Assembly (NCBI GenBank): GCA_025667525.1
Contig: CM046878.1
Coordinates: 403,613,275-403,677,274, forward strand
Origin: Glebionis coronaria
Taxonomy: Eukaryota; Streptophyta; Magnoliopsida; Asterales; Asteraceae
Length of the DNA stretch: 64,000 nt
Reading direction: 5' to 3'
Of the stretch, positions 9,903 through 22,592 are shown piece by piece. A program made the translations under genes and the position numbers. The first letter of the stretch is position 1. Each line of letters begins with the position of its first letter. The notes under the pieces were generated by a model that saw only the letters and a list, made by a program, of their open reading frames with translations, was not told where the DNA came from and did no database searches.

Positions 9903-11398
9903 GAATCTGTGGATAATGTGGTAGATAGTACTTGTCACGAATCTGACGCTGAATTTTTAAAGCTTCAAGATTCATATTCTTGGCTTTCAAAACATTTTGA
10001 TGAGATGCAAACACATTGTATTTCGCTTGAATGCAAGCAACAATTTATTCAAGAAATATAGGAAACGTCATTCGAAGGTTTTAATATCGATGATGCAAAC
10101 TTTGAAAAGAATTTTCGATTGAATTTACAATCAAAACAGCGTCAGCCAAGTGACAAAGTTGCTAAATCTTTGCCGATAGACATAGAGAAATCTAAGGAGC
10201 TTAACTGTGTGGACGTACTTGAGGCCGCTGAGAATTTAAAACTTGATCTAGATAATCGAGTTTCCAAGATTTTGTCCAAAGTTGATAACTTAAAACAGAA
10301 AAATACACAACTCTTCGATTCAGTAAAGCCCGCATATACCACTGCACAAAATCAATCTTTGATTGAACAATTGAATCGAAAGTCGGTGGAAATATCTGAT
10401 TTGAGGGAAAAAATTTGTGATAAGAATCTGGCCCTGGCTGAGGTAAAGGAAACACGTCGTACTCTAAAAGGTAAGAATGTTGTGGATAATGCAGCCACTG
10501 TCTCAGCATCGTCCTCTAGTGGAATCAAAAGGACCATTATAGCCGTCACGCCATTTAATAAGGGCCCTAGGACTAAACCATCTCACACTTTGGTCACTAA
10601 AGATAAGGCAGAATCAAAACTAGCTTCTAATATTCCCGTGTTGCCTTCTACAGGAGAAATCACCACTACTAAGGCTCAAAGATCTAAGCTTAAAAGAAAC
10701 ACGAAGAATGCTAGGATCTTGCCCCCATCTAGTAGTCAAGAGAAGAAGAAAGTAGAAGCCCACCCTAGGAATGTTATTTCTGTTTTGAATAAAAAGAATC
10801 CTGTAGCTAAACCTAAAGGCTCTGCGGTTGTGCAGCGTTCTAAGCCTATTGTGAATTCTAATTTGAAATGTTGGAATTGCAATGAATGTATGTTTTCTAG
10901 TCGTCATGATTCTTGCCTTATTGACCATGTGAATGAGATGAATGCTCGGAAAAATAGATTAGAATGGAAACCGACTGGGAAAGTGTTAAACCAATTTGGT
11001 TAGTTGTGGCGCCCCACTGGTAGAACTTTCACTATAGTAGGAAATATGTTCTCTTTAACTAGGATCACTCCCACTAAAGCGAAGAAAGCGTGCCCTTTAA
11101 CTAGAAGTACCAAGGCTACCAAAACACAAGCGTGTCCTTTAACTAGGAACACCGACACTACTATAGGAACCAAGTGCCCTTTAAATAGGTCTACTCCCAC
11201 TGTAGTGTCCGCGAATAATCCAAAACCTAAGAAAGTTGGAACAGTAAAACCTGTTAGTGCTAAAACTCACATTAGAAAACGCTGGAAATCTAAGGGTCAC
11301 ACAAATGTTAGCAATTCTGATAATCTTATATCTGTATCTACTAACACTCCGGAACCAATAGTTTCCAATGCATTGTCTACTGTTGTTATTGAAAACAG
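9903..11398 (+). pseudogene. Element A gag tail, distal part
   Basis: Frame 3 is continuous from 9,903 to about 11,450 apart from stops near 10,060 (TAG) and 11,001 (TAG). Coiled coil lies at about 10,120-10,470 (leucine and charged heptads), then a basic S/T/P/K-rich linker. A C-X2-C-X8-H-X2-C motif occupies about 10,867-10,915, followed by RLEWKPTGK and RPTGR blocks and a low-complexity region with repeats of CPLTR and CPLNR (about 11,085-11,190). This matches, block for block, the tail retained in element B and puts both in one copia group. Function of the tail is not established; nucleic-acid binding and particle assembly are plausible. Confidence 0.75.
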
Positions 11399-11955
11399 GT
11401 GGTCCAAATTGTTCTCTGGTATTTGGACTCTGGTTGCTCCAAGCATATGACCGGAGATCGCTCTCAGCTCAGAAATTTAGTTAGCAAGTTTCTTGGTACG
11501 GTTCGATTTGGAAATGATCATATTGCAAAGATAATGGGTTATCATGAATATCGTATTGGGAATGTTATAATTTCAAGAGTGTATTATGTGGAAGGTCTCG
11601 ATCACAACTTATTTTCTGTGGGACAATTTTGTGATGCAAACCTAGAAGTTGCTTTTCGAGAGCATACCGCTTCATTCGTAGTTTGGAAGGGGTTGATTTA
11701 TTGAATGGTACTCGAGGGAATAATTTGTACACTTTGTCTCTACAAGAAATGATGGCCGCTTCTCCCGTATGTCTTCTCTCCAAAGCATCGAAGACTAAGT
11801 CATGGTTATGGCTCGACGGTTATCTCATCTTAACTTTGACGCTATCAATCATTTGGCGAAAAACGAACTTGTTCGTGGTCTTCCTAAACTTTCATTTCAC
11901 AAGGATCATTTGTGTTCTGCGTGTACAATGGGGAAAAGCACTAAGAAATCATACA
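11399..11955 (+). pseudogene. Element A protease and integrase zinc domain, truncated
   Basis: After a frameshift, frame 2 carries the protease active-site block WYLDSGCSKHMTG near 11,420-11,460, with a DHNLFSVGQ block after it. Frame changes near 11,690 and 11,810 are needed to keep reading. The integrase N-terminal zinc region then appears as RRLSHLNF and HLCSACTMGKS (11,806-11,950). The reading stops at KKSYK, where Athila LTR sequence takes over, so the integrase core, RT and RNase H are lost. Confidence 0.8.
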
Positions 11956-12275
11956 AACTTTTCTCTCAACTCCTTCTTAGTTGTAGCTTAACAACTCAAG
12001 AGTCTGACACACTCTTGAGTCTGTTATAGTTAGTTGTACTAAACTTACCAGCATTTGTAACTACTTTCCCATTCAATAAATTCAAATTTCAATTTTCCCT
12101 CCAAAATTCTTATACTACTCTACTGTTCATAACTGCTTCATTGTTACCTTTTGTTGCTGAAATTGGTTCGTTATGATCATCACTTGATCATAACTGACTA
12201 AGTTTGAAGATTGTAGCTGTGTATCTGATTTGTTCATCCAGTTCAAGTACTAGCAGATTTTGATGAGTTCAAGTC
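11955..12275 (+). repeat. Athila LTR fragment, forward orientation, left piece
   Basis: Reverse complement of about 40,405-40,725 in the Athila 3' LTR, including the shared GACACACTCTTGAGTC block and the TGATCATCACTTGATCATAA palindrome. It starts close to the predicted LTR transcription start and lacks the TATA-bearing part. It breaks off at the Tekay sequence near 12,276 and resumes at 37,631 after loss of about 20 bases. Confidence 0.85.
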
Positions 12276-12780
12276 CACTCTATAAGGAAAGATCGGCATG
12301 ACATTGATATCAGTTTTAATCTCGCCAATTCTTCTTCAAGATTACAATCAGCTACTATCAACACTTCTACGAATTTCAACCATTTGTTGGGGTCATAAAT
12401 ATCCACAACTTGGTTGAGATCTAGGATAGCTAGAATTCCTACGAGAATAGCTTCGATTAATTAACTAGGGGATTTAGGGTTCCTTGTGGCAATCTACGTC
12501 GTATAAATACCTCGTATAAATATCAAAATAATCATCAAACAATCATGTAATAAAATTACATCATATATATATATATAATCCAAGTTATATATATATTAAA
12601 ATAACACTTCTCAGTCTGGGTCTTGTCGGTAACTCGGGAATTCTTCGGCACCGTTATAGTCAAACGATTTTTAGACATTTTTAGAAAAATGTTTATAGTT
12701 AAAAGATTTTGAAATGTTTTATTCAAAACCTTGGTTTTAAAAATCTTTCGTTCTCTATAACGAGAACTCTGGTACCAAAC
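12276..12780 (-). repeat. Second, truncated copy of the Tekay leader next to the left LTR
   Basis: Near-identical over its length to 21,031-21,536, including the TATATATA runs and the GGTACCAGAG primer binding site. It lies on the wrong side of the 3' LTR for a single element, so it marks an unequal-recombination or tandem product. No coding content is seen. Confidence 0.8.
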
Positions 12781-15700
12781 TGTAACACCCCCAAATTTAT
12801 ACAACTCAATACAGCGGAAGACTCGTTGGTGTTACGGGATAGCACATTACTCACATCATAGACAACGCTTAAAAATCGTGTCGTTTAATAATAAATCATT
12901 TCCATTCATAAATATCAAAGTTACATAGGTCCCAAGTCATTGTATTTTATACAAGTTTTACAAAGCATTTGAATGGAAATTAATATTTAAGTGCGGGCCA
13001 TGAATTCTTGTTGTCTTCCAGAGAATTACCTTCAAGTACCTGAGATAAAACATGTTAAAAGAAAAGGTCAGCGATAACGCCGAGTAAATTCATAGAGTTT
13101 AATAAATTCTATCAATATAACTTTGGTATAAAATTATTACCAAAAATCATTTCGTAAAAATCATTGTAATAGGCCATAAAATAGCCAAAGTCATTTTTAT
13201 ACAAATCCTTATCGAAAATCATAATATAGACATTTGCCTTAAAAATCATTATACGAGCCAATGTCGTAAGAACATCATACAATACGTTTTATAACGTTGT
13301 ATGGAGTTAAATAAAAACCGTTATATGATTATGGTCATGAAAACCAAAACACGAAAATAATATCAATAGTAAGACCCCGTATTGCTAGTCAGGCAATATA
13401 TCGTATTTTAATGCTTAAAGCAGTATTTCGTTAATTGGATTATTACAAGCCGCATGACATTGTTACCTTACTAAACCAAACAACGGGTAGCTCGCCCGAA
13501 ACTCAACTTTCCCATCTAAATTAGCGTGTCGTCACAATAATCACGCTTGTGTAATCTTCTCATACATAAATTCGCTTGCCAATCAAAGTGGCACGACGGG
13601 GATCAACCGTCAAGGCCGAACTGGGGTGATCGTCCCCAAATAGTACTATTATATGCATAAGCGTCTACCAAATCCCGGTAGTTCACAATTCATGCTAATA
13701 CGACTTTTAGTGACATAACCTAACTTTAATAATCCATATTATGTCATCTATCGGGTCATTTAATCATTCATCGGGTCATACAATCATTCGGGTCCAAATC
13801 AATAAACAAACAATCAGGACAACTAGTGTCCTATTTTATAAAAGCTAACGTGTTATCTCCCTCGCGGGTTTATAAAACATTTCATAAAAACATTTAAAAT
13901 ATTGCGAGGCTATGAACTCACGTTGATGTGGGAAGGCGGGTTATCGGCAATTCGGACGTACGGTACGTGCTTCAATCACGGAAACCTAGACAAATAATAC
14001 TGGTCTTAGACTCTTGTCCAATGACTTTATAAAAATAACAATTATGTATACATATGATGATTTTATATATATGATGATGATCAAGTGGGTTTATACATTT
14101 TTACTCATTCATTATAGTGTTATGTATTGGTAACTTTTGTACTAGTTTACTAGTTTTACTTATTTACATGTTTTAGACCCAATAAGCCTATTATAAGCCT
14201 AATACTATTCATTAGTCCAATTATACTTTTATTATCAGTATTTATACTTTACATGTTGGGCCCAAATGGGTTAAGCCCAATAAATAAGTTTATAAGTGTT
14301 TTAGCCCATTTTGTTGTATTATTAGTCCAATAACGTTGACTTAGCCCGTTAATGTCCGTATGTTTTATAGTTCGGGTTTTATCGGTTTTTACTTGTTATA
14401 TATGTTTATATATCAGTATATGAGTTAATAAAAGTTTACATTAGACGGGTCCAACCGTCTAAGTTTTATTTAACAAAAACGTTAATTTTACGGTAATAGC
14501 CGAAAAGGTCGTAAAAATCATGTTTATAGTTTTATAACTTATAAAACTTATCAAACTACCATTTTTATAAAATGTTCATTTATTTATCCTTATACATATT
14601 TATATAAATGTATTATATAAGTTAGTGGGTTTTAATTCACATTTTATACTATTTTTAGTTGAGTGCTTATATAATACTATTAAACATTAATTCTTTAAAA
14701 TCTGATTTTTAGTTTCATGTTCACCAAAACAGCCATATCTAGAGTTCTATATGGAGATAGAAGCTCAAATTTTTATGACTTAAAATACATAATATGTGCT
14801 CCATTTAACTCTCCTATAGATACTGTTGAATCAGCCTTTAAGTATTTTCTAAAAATCGTCCAAAACAGTGAACTCAGATTTGTATTCTAAACTTGTTTTG
14901 ATCATATCTCACTCATTTTGATGATTCCATTGCATGGCCAACTCTCACATGTGTATGACATCTAATACTTACTGTAAATTGATTCCACCATGCCATTTTA
15001 TCAGTTTAACATTTGGTTACTTACTGTTTTTATACAGCCATCATATTTAACAAGATTTTAACCTTGTTACCTATGGTTTTTCATCTCTTTAATCATATTT
15101 ATCAACACTTGATCCCCACACAACATTTTTATCATCATATATTCATCATATACATATACAATAAGAAAGAAAATACATGATTACATAATCAAAATAACAA
15201 GAGGATGGGGAGAACAATCTTTATACCACCAAAGTGATGAAATGATGAGCTTTTAGATGAACAAGACATGGTTTTGGGTAACCAATCTTATGATATATCA
15301 ACACCACTTTTAGGATCACCAAGTATTTGTAGATCCCTCCGAAAATCAGCCCTTGTTCTTCATGAAAACTCCTTGAGAAATCAGCCCCAAACTCCCTTGA
15401 AAACTCCTTTTTACATGTTAAGATCACTTCCAATCTTCATAACTTCAATGGGTTTTCATCATATGTAAATTATACATATGATTTATGGTTGAATCAAGAT
15501 CAAATGAGGGTTGTTTTGGATGAGTTTGGGACGAATTTTCGAGAGACGGAGGAGAGTGTTTAGTGGTTTGCATGTGTTGAAATGAATGAAAATGGTTTGA
15601 GGTGGTGGTTTTGATGTTGGTTGCTAGTTTACAAGTAAACTAAGACATGTGTCTTAGCTTATCTTGTAAGATTGACACCACATGGTGTTGTTAGCTTTTT

Positions 15701-16247
15701 TTAGCCATGTGTGGGGGTGGGAAAGTATGTACTTGTTCCATCCCCATTAATTTACGGGTATTCCTCGATTCTATTTTCCTCGATTTGCGTGCCCTCGGGT
15801 CGTTTTACGAAAAACGTTTTTATAAATTATGAATCAACGACACAAAACGAATCTAATAAAAATTGTCTCATCAAAAACGGAGTTCGAAAACGTAAATACG
15901 TAATCCTAAGGTTTCCGGTTTAGTCGTAAAGGACGTTAAATTAAAATCGTAAGTCATAATCTCTTCTCGTAAATTTGTGAGTTTGTGAACCAACACAAAT
16001 TTAAAATCTCAAAATAATATTCACGGATAAATGTATTTTCTGAAATGTCGGACTGTCACCAAAACGGTGTATGTAAACGTAAGCACGTAACGTAGAATCC
16101 TCCGGTTTAGAGGTAGTCGATGCTACTTCAAGACGTGAATCCAAATTTCTTCCCAAAAATAAGCGAGTTCATAATATAACATTAAAATAATGTTTTTAAA
16201 TAATACTTGAGAATAAAATATCAACCATAAATTGACGGATTATCACA
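12781..16247 (-). repeat. Old Tekay 3' LTR
   Basis: 3,467 bp, TGTAACACCC at the left and TTATCACA at the right. It aligns with 21,537-22,592 plus 35,214-37,630 (about the same total length). It is non-coding; open stretches inside it are short. It carries a conserved TTGGGCCCAA block at 14,256-14,265. Confidence 0.88.
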
Positions 16248-19200
16248 GCATTTACCCCTAAACAGGATCTTTGTCCTCAAAGATCATCTTATCTTACTAC
16301 TCGCTTCTTATAGAGTTAAAGCCATGTGGGTATTTCCTCCACATTCGGTCTTTTCTCATAAGTGTAATCCATTACAATATGCGAGTTTCTTCAAACATAA
16401 CTACGGGAATAAGATCAGGCTAAATGTTGACTTACTTTCTCTATCCATGATGTTCACGGGTTTCTGATGAATGCAACTTTTCGCCGGTCTAAACTTTATC
16501 AAGAAGAATTCAAATTTTCACTTGATAGACATTTCATCAAGTTAGATGTACAAATCATATTTCACACAGCTCTTGAAGTCCTAGGGTAGATCCAGCTTAT
16601 ATGCCTTTCAAACCAATCTTTTACATCATCTCAATGGTCCCATACAACGGGGACTTATATCCCATGATCTTTCAGATCATCAATTCATTTTTCCATGGTT
16701 AAAATTTTTGGCATAACTTCGCTACCCATCTGGCACTTCAAGATCTACATTTCATATTCAAATAACTTCCTGCCCACTACCGGCAATCAATAATCAGATC
16801 CTAATTTCAACAATTATTTTAGGTCTCGCGGGTTGGGTATTTTGTAAGGTTAGGTTGGTCATCATAGGAAACCTTAATCCTAAAAGACATGTCCAACTCA
16901 CAATGGGTGTATGTCGGGTGTCTTCATCCCAACTCCTGCTTACAGATGCTCTAATATATATCCTCACAAGATTCGATTTCGATCCTAACATGATAATTAT
17001 CAATGATAATCTCTCCAAAGGAAAACGATTTTACAGTTTATTACCAAAGGTCAATCATTCAAACATAGAACAGCACTTATAGTATTGTGTATCGTTACTT
17101 TACCTCGTCCCTTCGATTGGGGTGGTACACAGTACTCTCATCAAGATTCGTTCTCAATGACTTCTGAGCAAATCTCTAGAAATTCGATGCGAAGCGAGGA
17201 TCTTAATAGAGATGATCGATACAGGCACACCATGTTTACATAACTCCTTTAAATACAAAAGATTCAATTGCTTCATCAAGAATCTATCATTAACAGGAAT
17301 GATATTAGCAGATTTGGTAAGTCTGTCAACGATGACCAAATCGAATCAAATTCAGATGATGACCTTTGCGATAGCTAGACGTTTACTAATGTATGAGGCA
17401 ATGTCTGCCTTCATAATTTTTCATTAGTACAACTTCTTCAGACAAAGATACTTTTAGTCAGAAATTACATAAATAGAATACTTATACTTACGAGATGACT
17501 ACATCTCAAAATCTCCATATTTTGGCAACCACAAGTGGCCTTTTATACATTTAACGCCATTGGATTCTCAATTTTAATGGTTCACATAAGCCGTGAACCC
17601 CTTTTTATTATCTATATTATCCTTCTTACAAGCATTGTTTATTTTTATATTGTTCGACAATTTATTTTGCAACTTCATTATTAAGGAACATGTCCTAATT
17701 GGTTCTTTATCCTTTTTACATAATGCGTCGATATCTAAATTCACCTCTCCTGATGATATAATTATCATGTCCACAATTCACTCAGATAGTCTTTCTTCAT
17801 ATTTTCTAAGTTTTAGTCTCGTCTCAACTATTATTTTAATCAGTTTTTCTCAATCCGACGTTTTTAAAGCGTCGATAATTATTACAAATAAATTAATAAT
17901 AATTGTTAAATTTTTATGAAATGCAAACGTGAAAGTTTTAATTTTCTCAGTTCGTCTAATTATAGAAAAATGTTCAAAATAAATTTGAATTTAGTTAACA
18001 CAATTTTTGTTGATTTATTGAAAATAACTAATAAGATTCGTAAATGTTCGAAAAGTTCTTTGTTTACACTTTGGTCAAAATTTTCTTAGTTGAAAAGCAA
18101 AAATTGTCGTTTCAAATTTCAAGTTATGGTTTAAATGTTTTCCTTAATCACTCTTAGGTTGTCTTGAGGTATACACGAACATTTACCCCTAAACAGGAGT
18201 TTAGTTAAATGATTTGTGTATAAGGGAATAATCCCTTAAAAATCCTTTGTTAAAACATTTGTCAAAACATATTTCTATTTTCTATTAATCATACGGTCTA
18301 ATAATGTAAAGGATTAAGTCTTTCATCACATGTTAAATATTCAAGGTACAAGTTTTCACTACTCGGCCGACTCAGGGCAATCTATAAATAATTATTAACT
18401 CATTCTTATTCTTATAAACAAACAGATGGTCCTTAATGATCACAAGCATGAATTTATCAAATTACAGCCTACACACGTGATTCACCAAATTTATGGATGC
18501 TACATGTGCATTGGTCAATCCAAACGACATAACATGAAACTCATAATGTTCATTACAAGTTATGGATGTATTGATTGGAATAGATAATCTTTTTCGCAGA
18601 TGTGAAGTTGATGATAACCATGCCGAGGATCAAATTTTTAAAACATACGCTAGAACCTTGTAAATGATCGAACAAATCTTCCATTTCGAGTCATGGATAT
18701 CGTTTTCGATTGTCAATTTACCCAGTTCACAGTAATCTATAAATATAAGAAATAATAACACCATAGCTCTTCATGATGACGAGCTTGGTAGAATAAAATC
18801 TTTCTCCGACAACTCTCTCAGTTGTACGGTAACACTTTTAATCCAGATGGTGCTGACGTACAGTGCGCAAGCCACAGGTGCAGCACAAGGAATATAATCA
18901 ATACCAATTTCAACTTGCCTTAATGGCGAAAGTCTAGGTAATTTACCAGCAAATACCTCCTAAAATTTCAGATAACGGAAACCTCTTATAATACATTCAT
19001 ATTAGGTTCTTCTAGATTACAATATCTATAACTAGTTCACAACCATTCATGGTATAATTTTAAGTCTAAATGCAAGATATGGTCATCCATCAAGAATTAT
19101 TTTGATCACTTTTGATAATCAACATCTTATCTTTTAGGGGATTTCTACTCGAGTTCCCATCAATTAAGACAATGTCGTCATGTCATAATCAATCAATCCA

Positions 19201-21536
19201 TTCTACTGGCATTACCAACTTTTCAGTTTTATTGCCGTCGATAAGATGTGAACTTCTCAAAAGACTAATAATAACTCATAATCCTTCGCAAATTCAAGGA
19301 TATACGGAGACACAACTAATCTCAAAAGAGTAAGGTCAACGCATAATCTACGCGAGAGAATTTCAAATCAGATACAAACGAAAACATTTAATGAATATGA
19401 ATATATCCCATGTTTTCATGAATTGAGTACGCATTTGAAAGCTCCTCGGATCGTTACCCAGGTCATTCAAATATGAAATCTAATCAAAATAAATGATAAG
19501 AACGTCGATACATCCGGTCGGGTATCAACACTCAGCAATCAGATACTTTTCCTAAGAATCTCACTACGAGAGAATTGGACAAGAAGGGAATATCAATTGT
19601 CAAATAAGACAAATTCCACAGATGAGTAAATTCGACTCATAAGAATAAATAGTACGGGCACATATGTAGGTGTCCCTATCAATATGTCCCTATTTTTCAC
19701 TTCTTGCAGATCTCATAAAATTTAATATTTCACAATCTTCAAAGAAAATTTAGTGTTTATTTATATTTTCATGGTGACTACTAATCAGTCTTGCATGGTC
19801 ACTTCCAAATTGTATGTAGGCGCGCAACTATATACAATTTCATGATTAACGATGCAATACTCAGTTCGTCAAAACTTTATCATCATGTTTATAATAAAAA
19901 CATTTACAAAGATTTTCTTTGTTATGAAAACAATTAAGTTTTCCAAGGTATTTCATAATCAACTTTATTTCAATAATGATTATTTATAAGTCTCACTTTA
20001 AATAATCCATATAGTGATGAAAATTCAATTTTCTCAAAGGATATTGTTTTATCTTATAAAAACAATGAATGATCTGCAAAAGAGTGATGAAGAGATGTTT
20101 ACCAAGAACTAACCATAATATAATAGGAAATGAGCTTAGCCAATTAATCATGAGGTGCATGACCTGGATGGCACTCAAAAAGAATAATCCACAACGTAAC
20201 TCAATTCGAGATGAGTACTTGTTCAATGGTTGCATCACTAATGCGAGCATTAGAGACAAGCAAGAAAAGATAGATAACATCGATACATGTAGAATTTAGC
20301 AATCAAAGGTAGTCTTTTTATTAATCACAAACAAGTCAAAATTGTACCGTAACACATTACGTGTCACTATGTCATACAATTCTCAGAACTCATCCTACCA
20401 ACTGATGTCTCAGTTAAGTTAGGAATTTTTAAAAGATACCACAATGAATACTAATTTACAAGAGTCATTAGGTGTTCCACATGTCCCGGAAGATCCATCG
20501 GTCCCAATTCAGAAGAATATTTCTTCAATTTATTTCTTGGACACTAGGCATCCTCATCATTGGACAATGGCCTAGAACAACCCTTAACACAAACCTACAG
20601 TCAATTAAAACCTTATAATTCAATCACATGACTTTATAATTTCCTCTTATCAATCTCATATTCCATACGGGTTAAATTTTACTTAATTCAAGTTTTCAAT
20701 CAACTTATACTCAATGCAATATTCTACCTCATTCTCCAATACTTTCATCCTTATTCTTAGACCTTCAAAGTGCAATAAAAGCTCGGTATGAACAGCACTT
20801 AAGTTCCAATCCTATAGCTCTTACAATAACAATTATCAAATGAGTCACTAGCATGAGATGGCTCACACATTTAATTAGATTTCTCGGAAAGGTACTAGTG
20901 GCATGAGGCTTTTGGGTAATTGTTCCAATGACATCCTCAAGTGCAACATTCACCCTTTCGATTTCAGTTTAAGAATTGGGTGACAACGAATCAGATGACA
21001 GCTTTCCAGGTGGTAACATTTTGTTAAACTCCACTCTATAAGGAAAGATCGTCATGACATCGATATCAGTTTTAATCTCGCCAATTCTTCTTCAAGATTA
21101 CAATCAACTACTATCATCACTTCTACGAATTTCAACCATTTGTTGGGGTCATAAATATCCACAACTTGGTTGAGATCTAGGATAGCTAGAATTCCTACGA
21201 GAATATCTTCGATTAATTTACTAGGGGATTTAGGGTTCCTTGTGACAATCTACGTCGTATAAATACCTCGTATAAATATCAAAATAATCATCAAACAATC
21301 ATGTAATAAAATTACATCATATATATATATATAATCCAAGTTATATATATATTAAAATAACACTTCTCAGTCTGGTCTTGTCGGTAACTCGGGAATTCTT
21401 CGGCACCGTTATAGTCAAAAGATTTTTAGAAATTTTTAGAAAAATGTTTATAGTTAAATGATTTTGAAATGTTTTATTCAAAACCTTTGTTTTAAAAATC
21501 TTTCGTTCTCTATAACGAGAGCTCTGGTACCAAAGT
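16248..21536 (-). pseudogene. Decayed Tekay gag-pol (old element)
   Basis: The PPT-like block (purine-rich on the - strand) is at about 16,248-16,280. Chromodomain/integrase C-terminus homology to the young element spans about 16,290-16,790. The integrase core is at about 16,800-17,450; a 61-codon fragment at 17,154-17,339 reads [10 protein letters not shown] and GVPVSII. The RNase H-to-integrase linker is near 17,600-17,770, RT near 18,450-18,960, and part of the protease just after it. Every domain has multiple stops and indels. From about 19,150 to 21,030 I recognise no coding domain; by position this should be gag. Leader and PBS occupy 21,031-21,536. Confidence 0.65.
21521..21535 (-). 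promoter_or_regulatory. Primer binding site of the old Tekay element
   Basis: On the - strand TTTGGTACCAGAGCTC follows directly after the LTR end. This is one base off the initiator-Met tRNA complement TGGTATCAGAGC. Its position fixes the 5' LTR as the right-hand one. Confidence 0.75.
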
Positions 21537-22587
21537 GTAACACCCCCAAATTTATACAACTCAATACAACGGAATACTCGTTGGTGTTACGGGATAGCAC
21601 ATTACTCACATCATAGACAACGCTTAAAAATCGCGTCGTTTAATAATAAAGCATTTCCATTCATAAATATCAAAGTTACATAGGTCCCAAGTCATTGTAT
21701 TTTATACAGGTTTTACAAAGCATTTGAATGGAAATTAATATTTAAGTGTGGGCCATGAATTCTTGTTGTCTTCCCAAGAATTACCTTCAAGTACCTGAGA
21801 TAAAACATGTTAAAAGAAAAGGTCAGCGATAACGCCGAGTGAATTCATAGAGTTTAATAAATTCCATCAATATAACTTTGGTATAAAATTATTACCAAAA
21901 ATCATTTCGTACAAATCATTGTAATAGGCCAAAAAATAGCCAAAGTCATTTTTATACAAATCCTTATCGAAAATCATAATATAGGCATTTGCCTTAAAAA
22001 TCATTATACGAGCCAATGTCGTAAAAACATCATACAATACGTTTTATAACGTTGTATGGAGTTAAATAAAAACCGTTATATGATTATGGTTATGAAACCC
22101 AAAACACGAAAATAATATCAATAGTAAGACCCCGTATTGCTAGTCAGGCAATATATCGTAATTTAATGCTTAAAGCAGTATTTCGTTAATTGGATTATTA
22201 CAAGTCGCATGACATTGTTACCTTATTAAACCAAACAACGGGTAGCTAGCCCGAAACTCAATTTGCCCATCTAAATTAGCGTGTCGTCACAATAATCACG
22301 CTTGTGTAATCTTCTCATACATAAATTCGCTTACCAATCAAAGTGGCACGACGGGGATCAACCGTCAAGGCGCGAACTAGGTTGATCGTCCCCAAATAGT
22401 ACTATTATATGCATAAGCGTCTACCAAATCCCGGTAGTTCACAATTCATGCTAATGGGACTTTTTGTGACATAACCTAACTTTAATAATCCATATTATTT
22501 CATCTATCGGGTCATTTAATCATTCATCGGGTCATACAATCATTCGAGTCCAAATCAATAAACAAACAATCGGGACAACTAGTGTCC

Positions 22588-22592
22588 TATTT
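22588..22592. repeat. Target-site duplication of the young Tekay element (TATTT)
   Basis: TATTT before the left LTR is repeated at 35,214-35,218 after the right LTR. The uninterrupted sibling LTR reads CTATTTTATAAAA at this point (about 13,835), confirming the insertion site. Confidence 0.92.

Larger units (their letters stand above)
1..11955 (+). mobile_element. Copia element A, partial and interrupted (Ty1/copia)
   Basis: The window opens inside an old Ty1/copia element read on the + strand. Going right there is the Gag C-terminus, a CCHC zinc knuckle, a long coiled-coil tail, a second zinc-like motif, the aspartic protease and the integrase zinc region. It then stops abruptly where Athila LTR sequence begins, near 11,949-11,962. 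Element B splits it at 1,980-9,897; across that insertion the reading frame rejoins cleanly once one copy of the ATATT duplication is removed. Neither LTR is in the window and RT/RNase H are missing. Many stops and several frameshifts mark it as dead. Confidence 0.85.
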
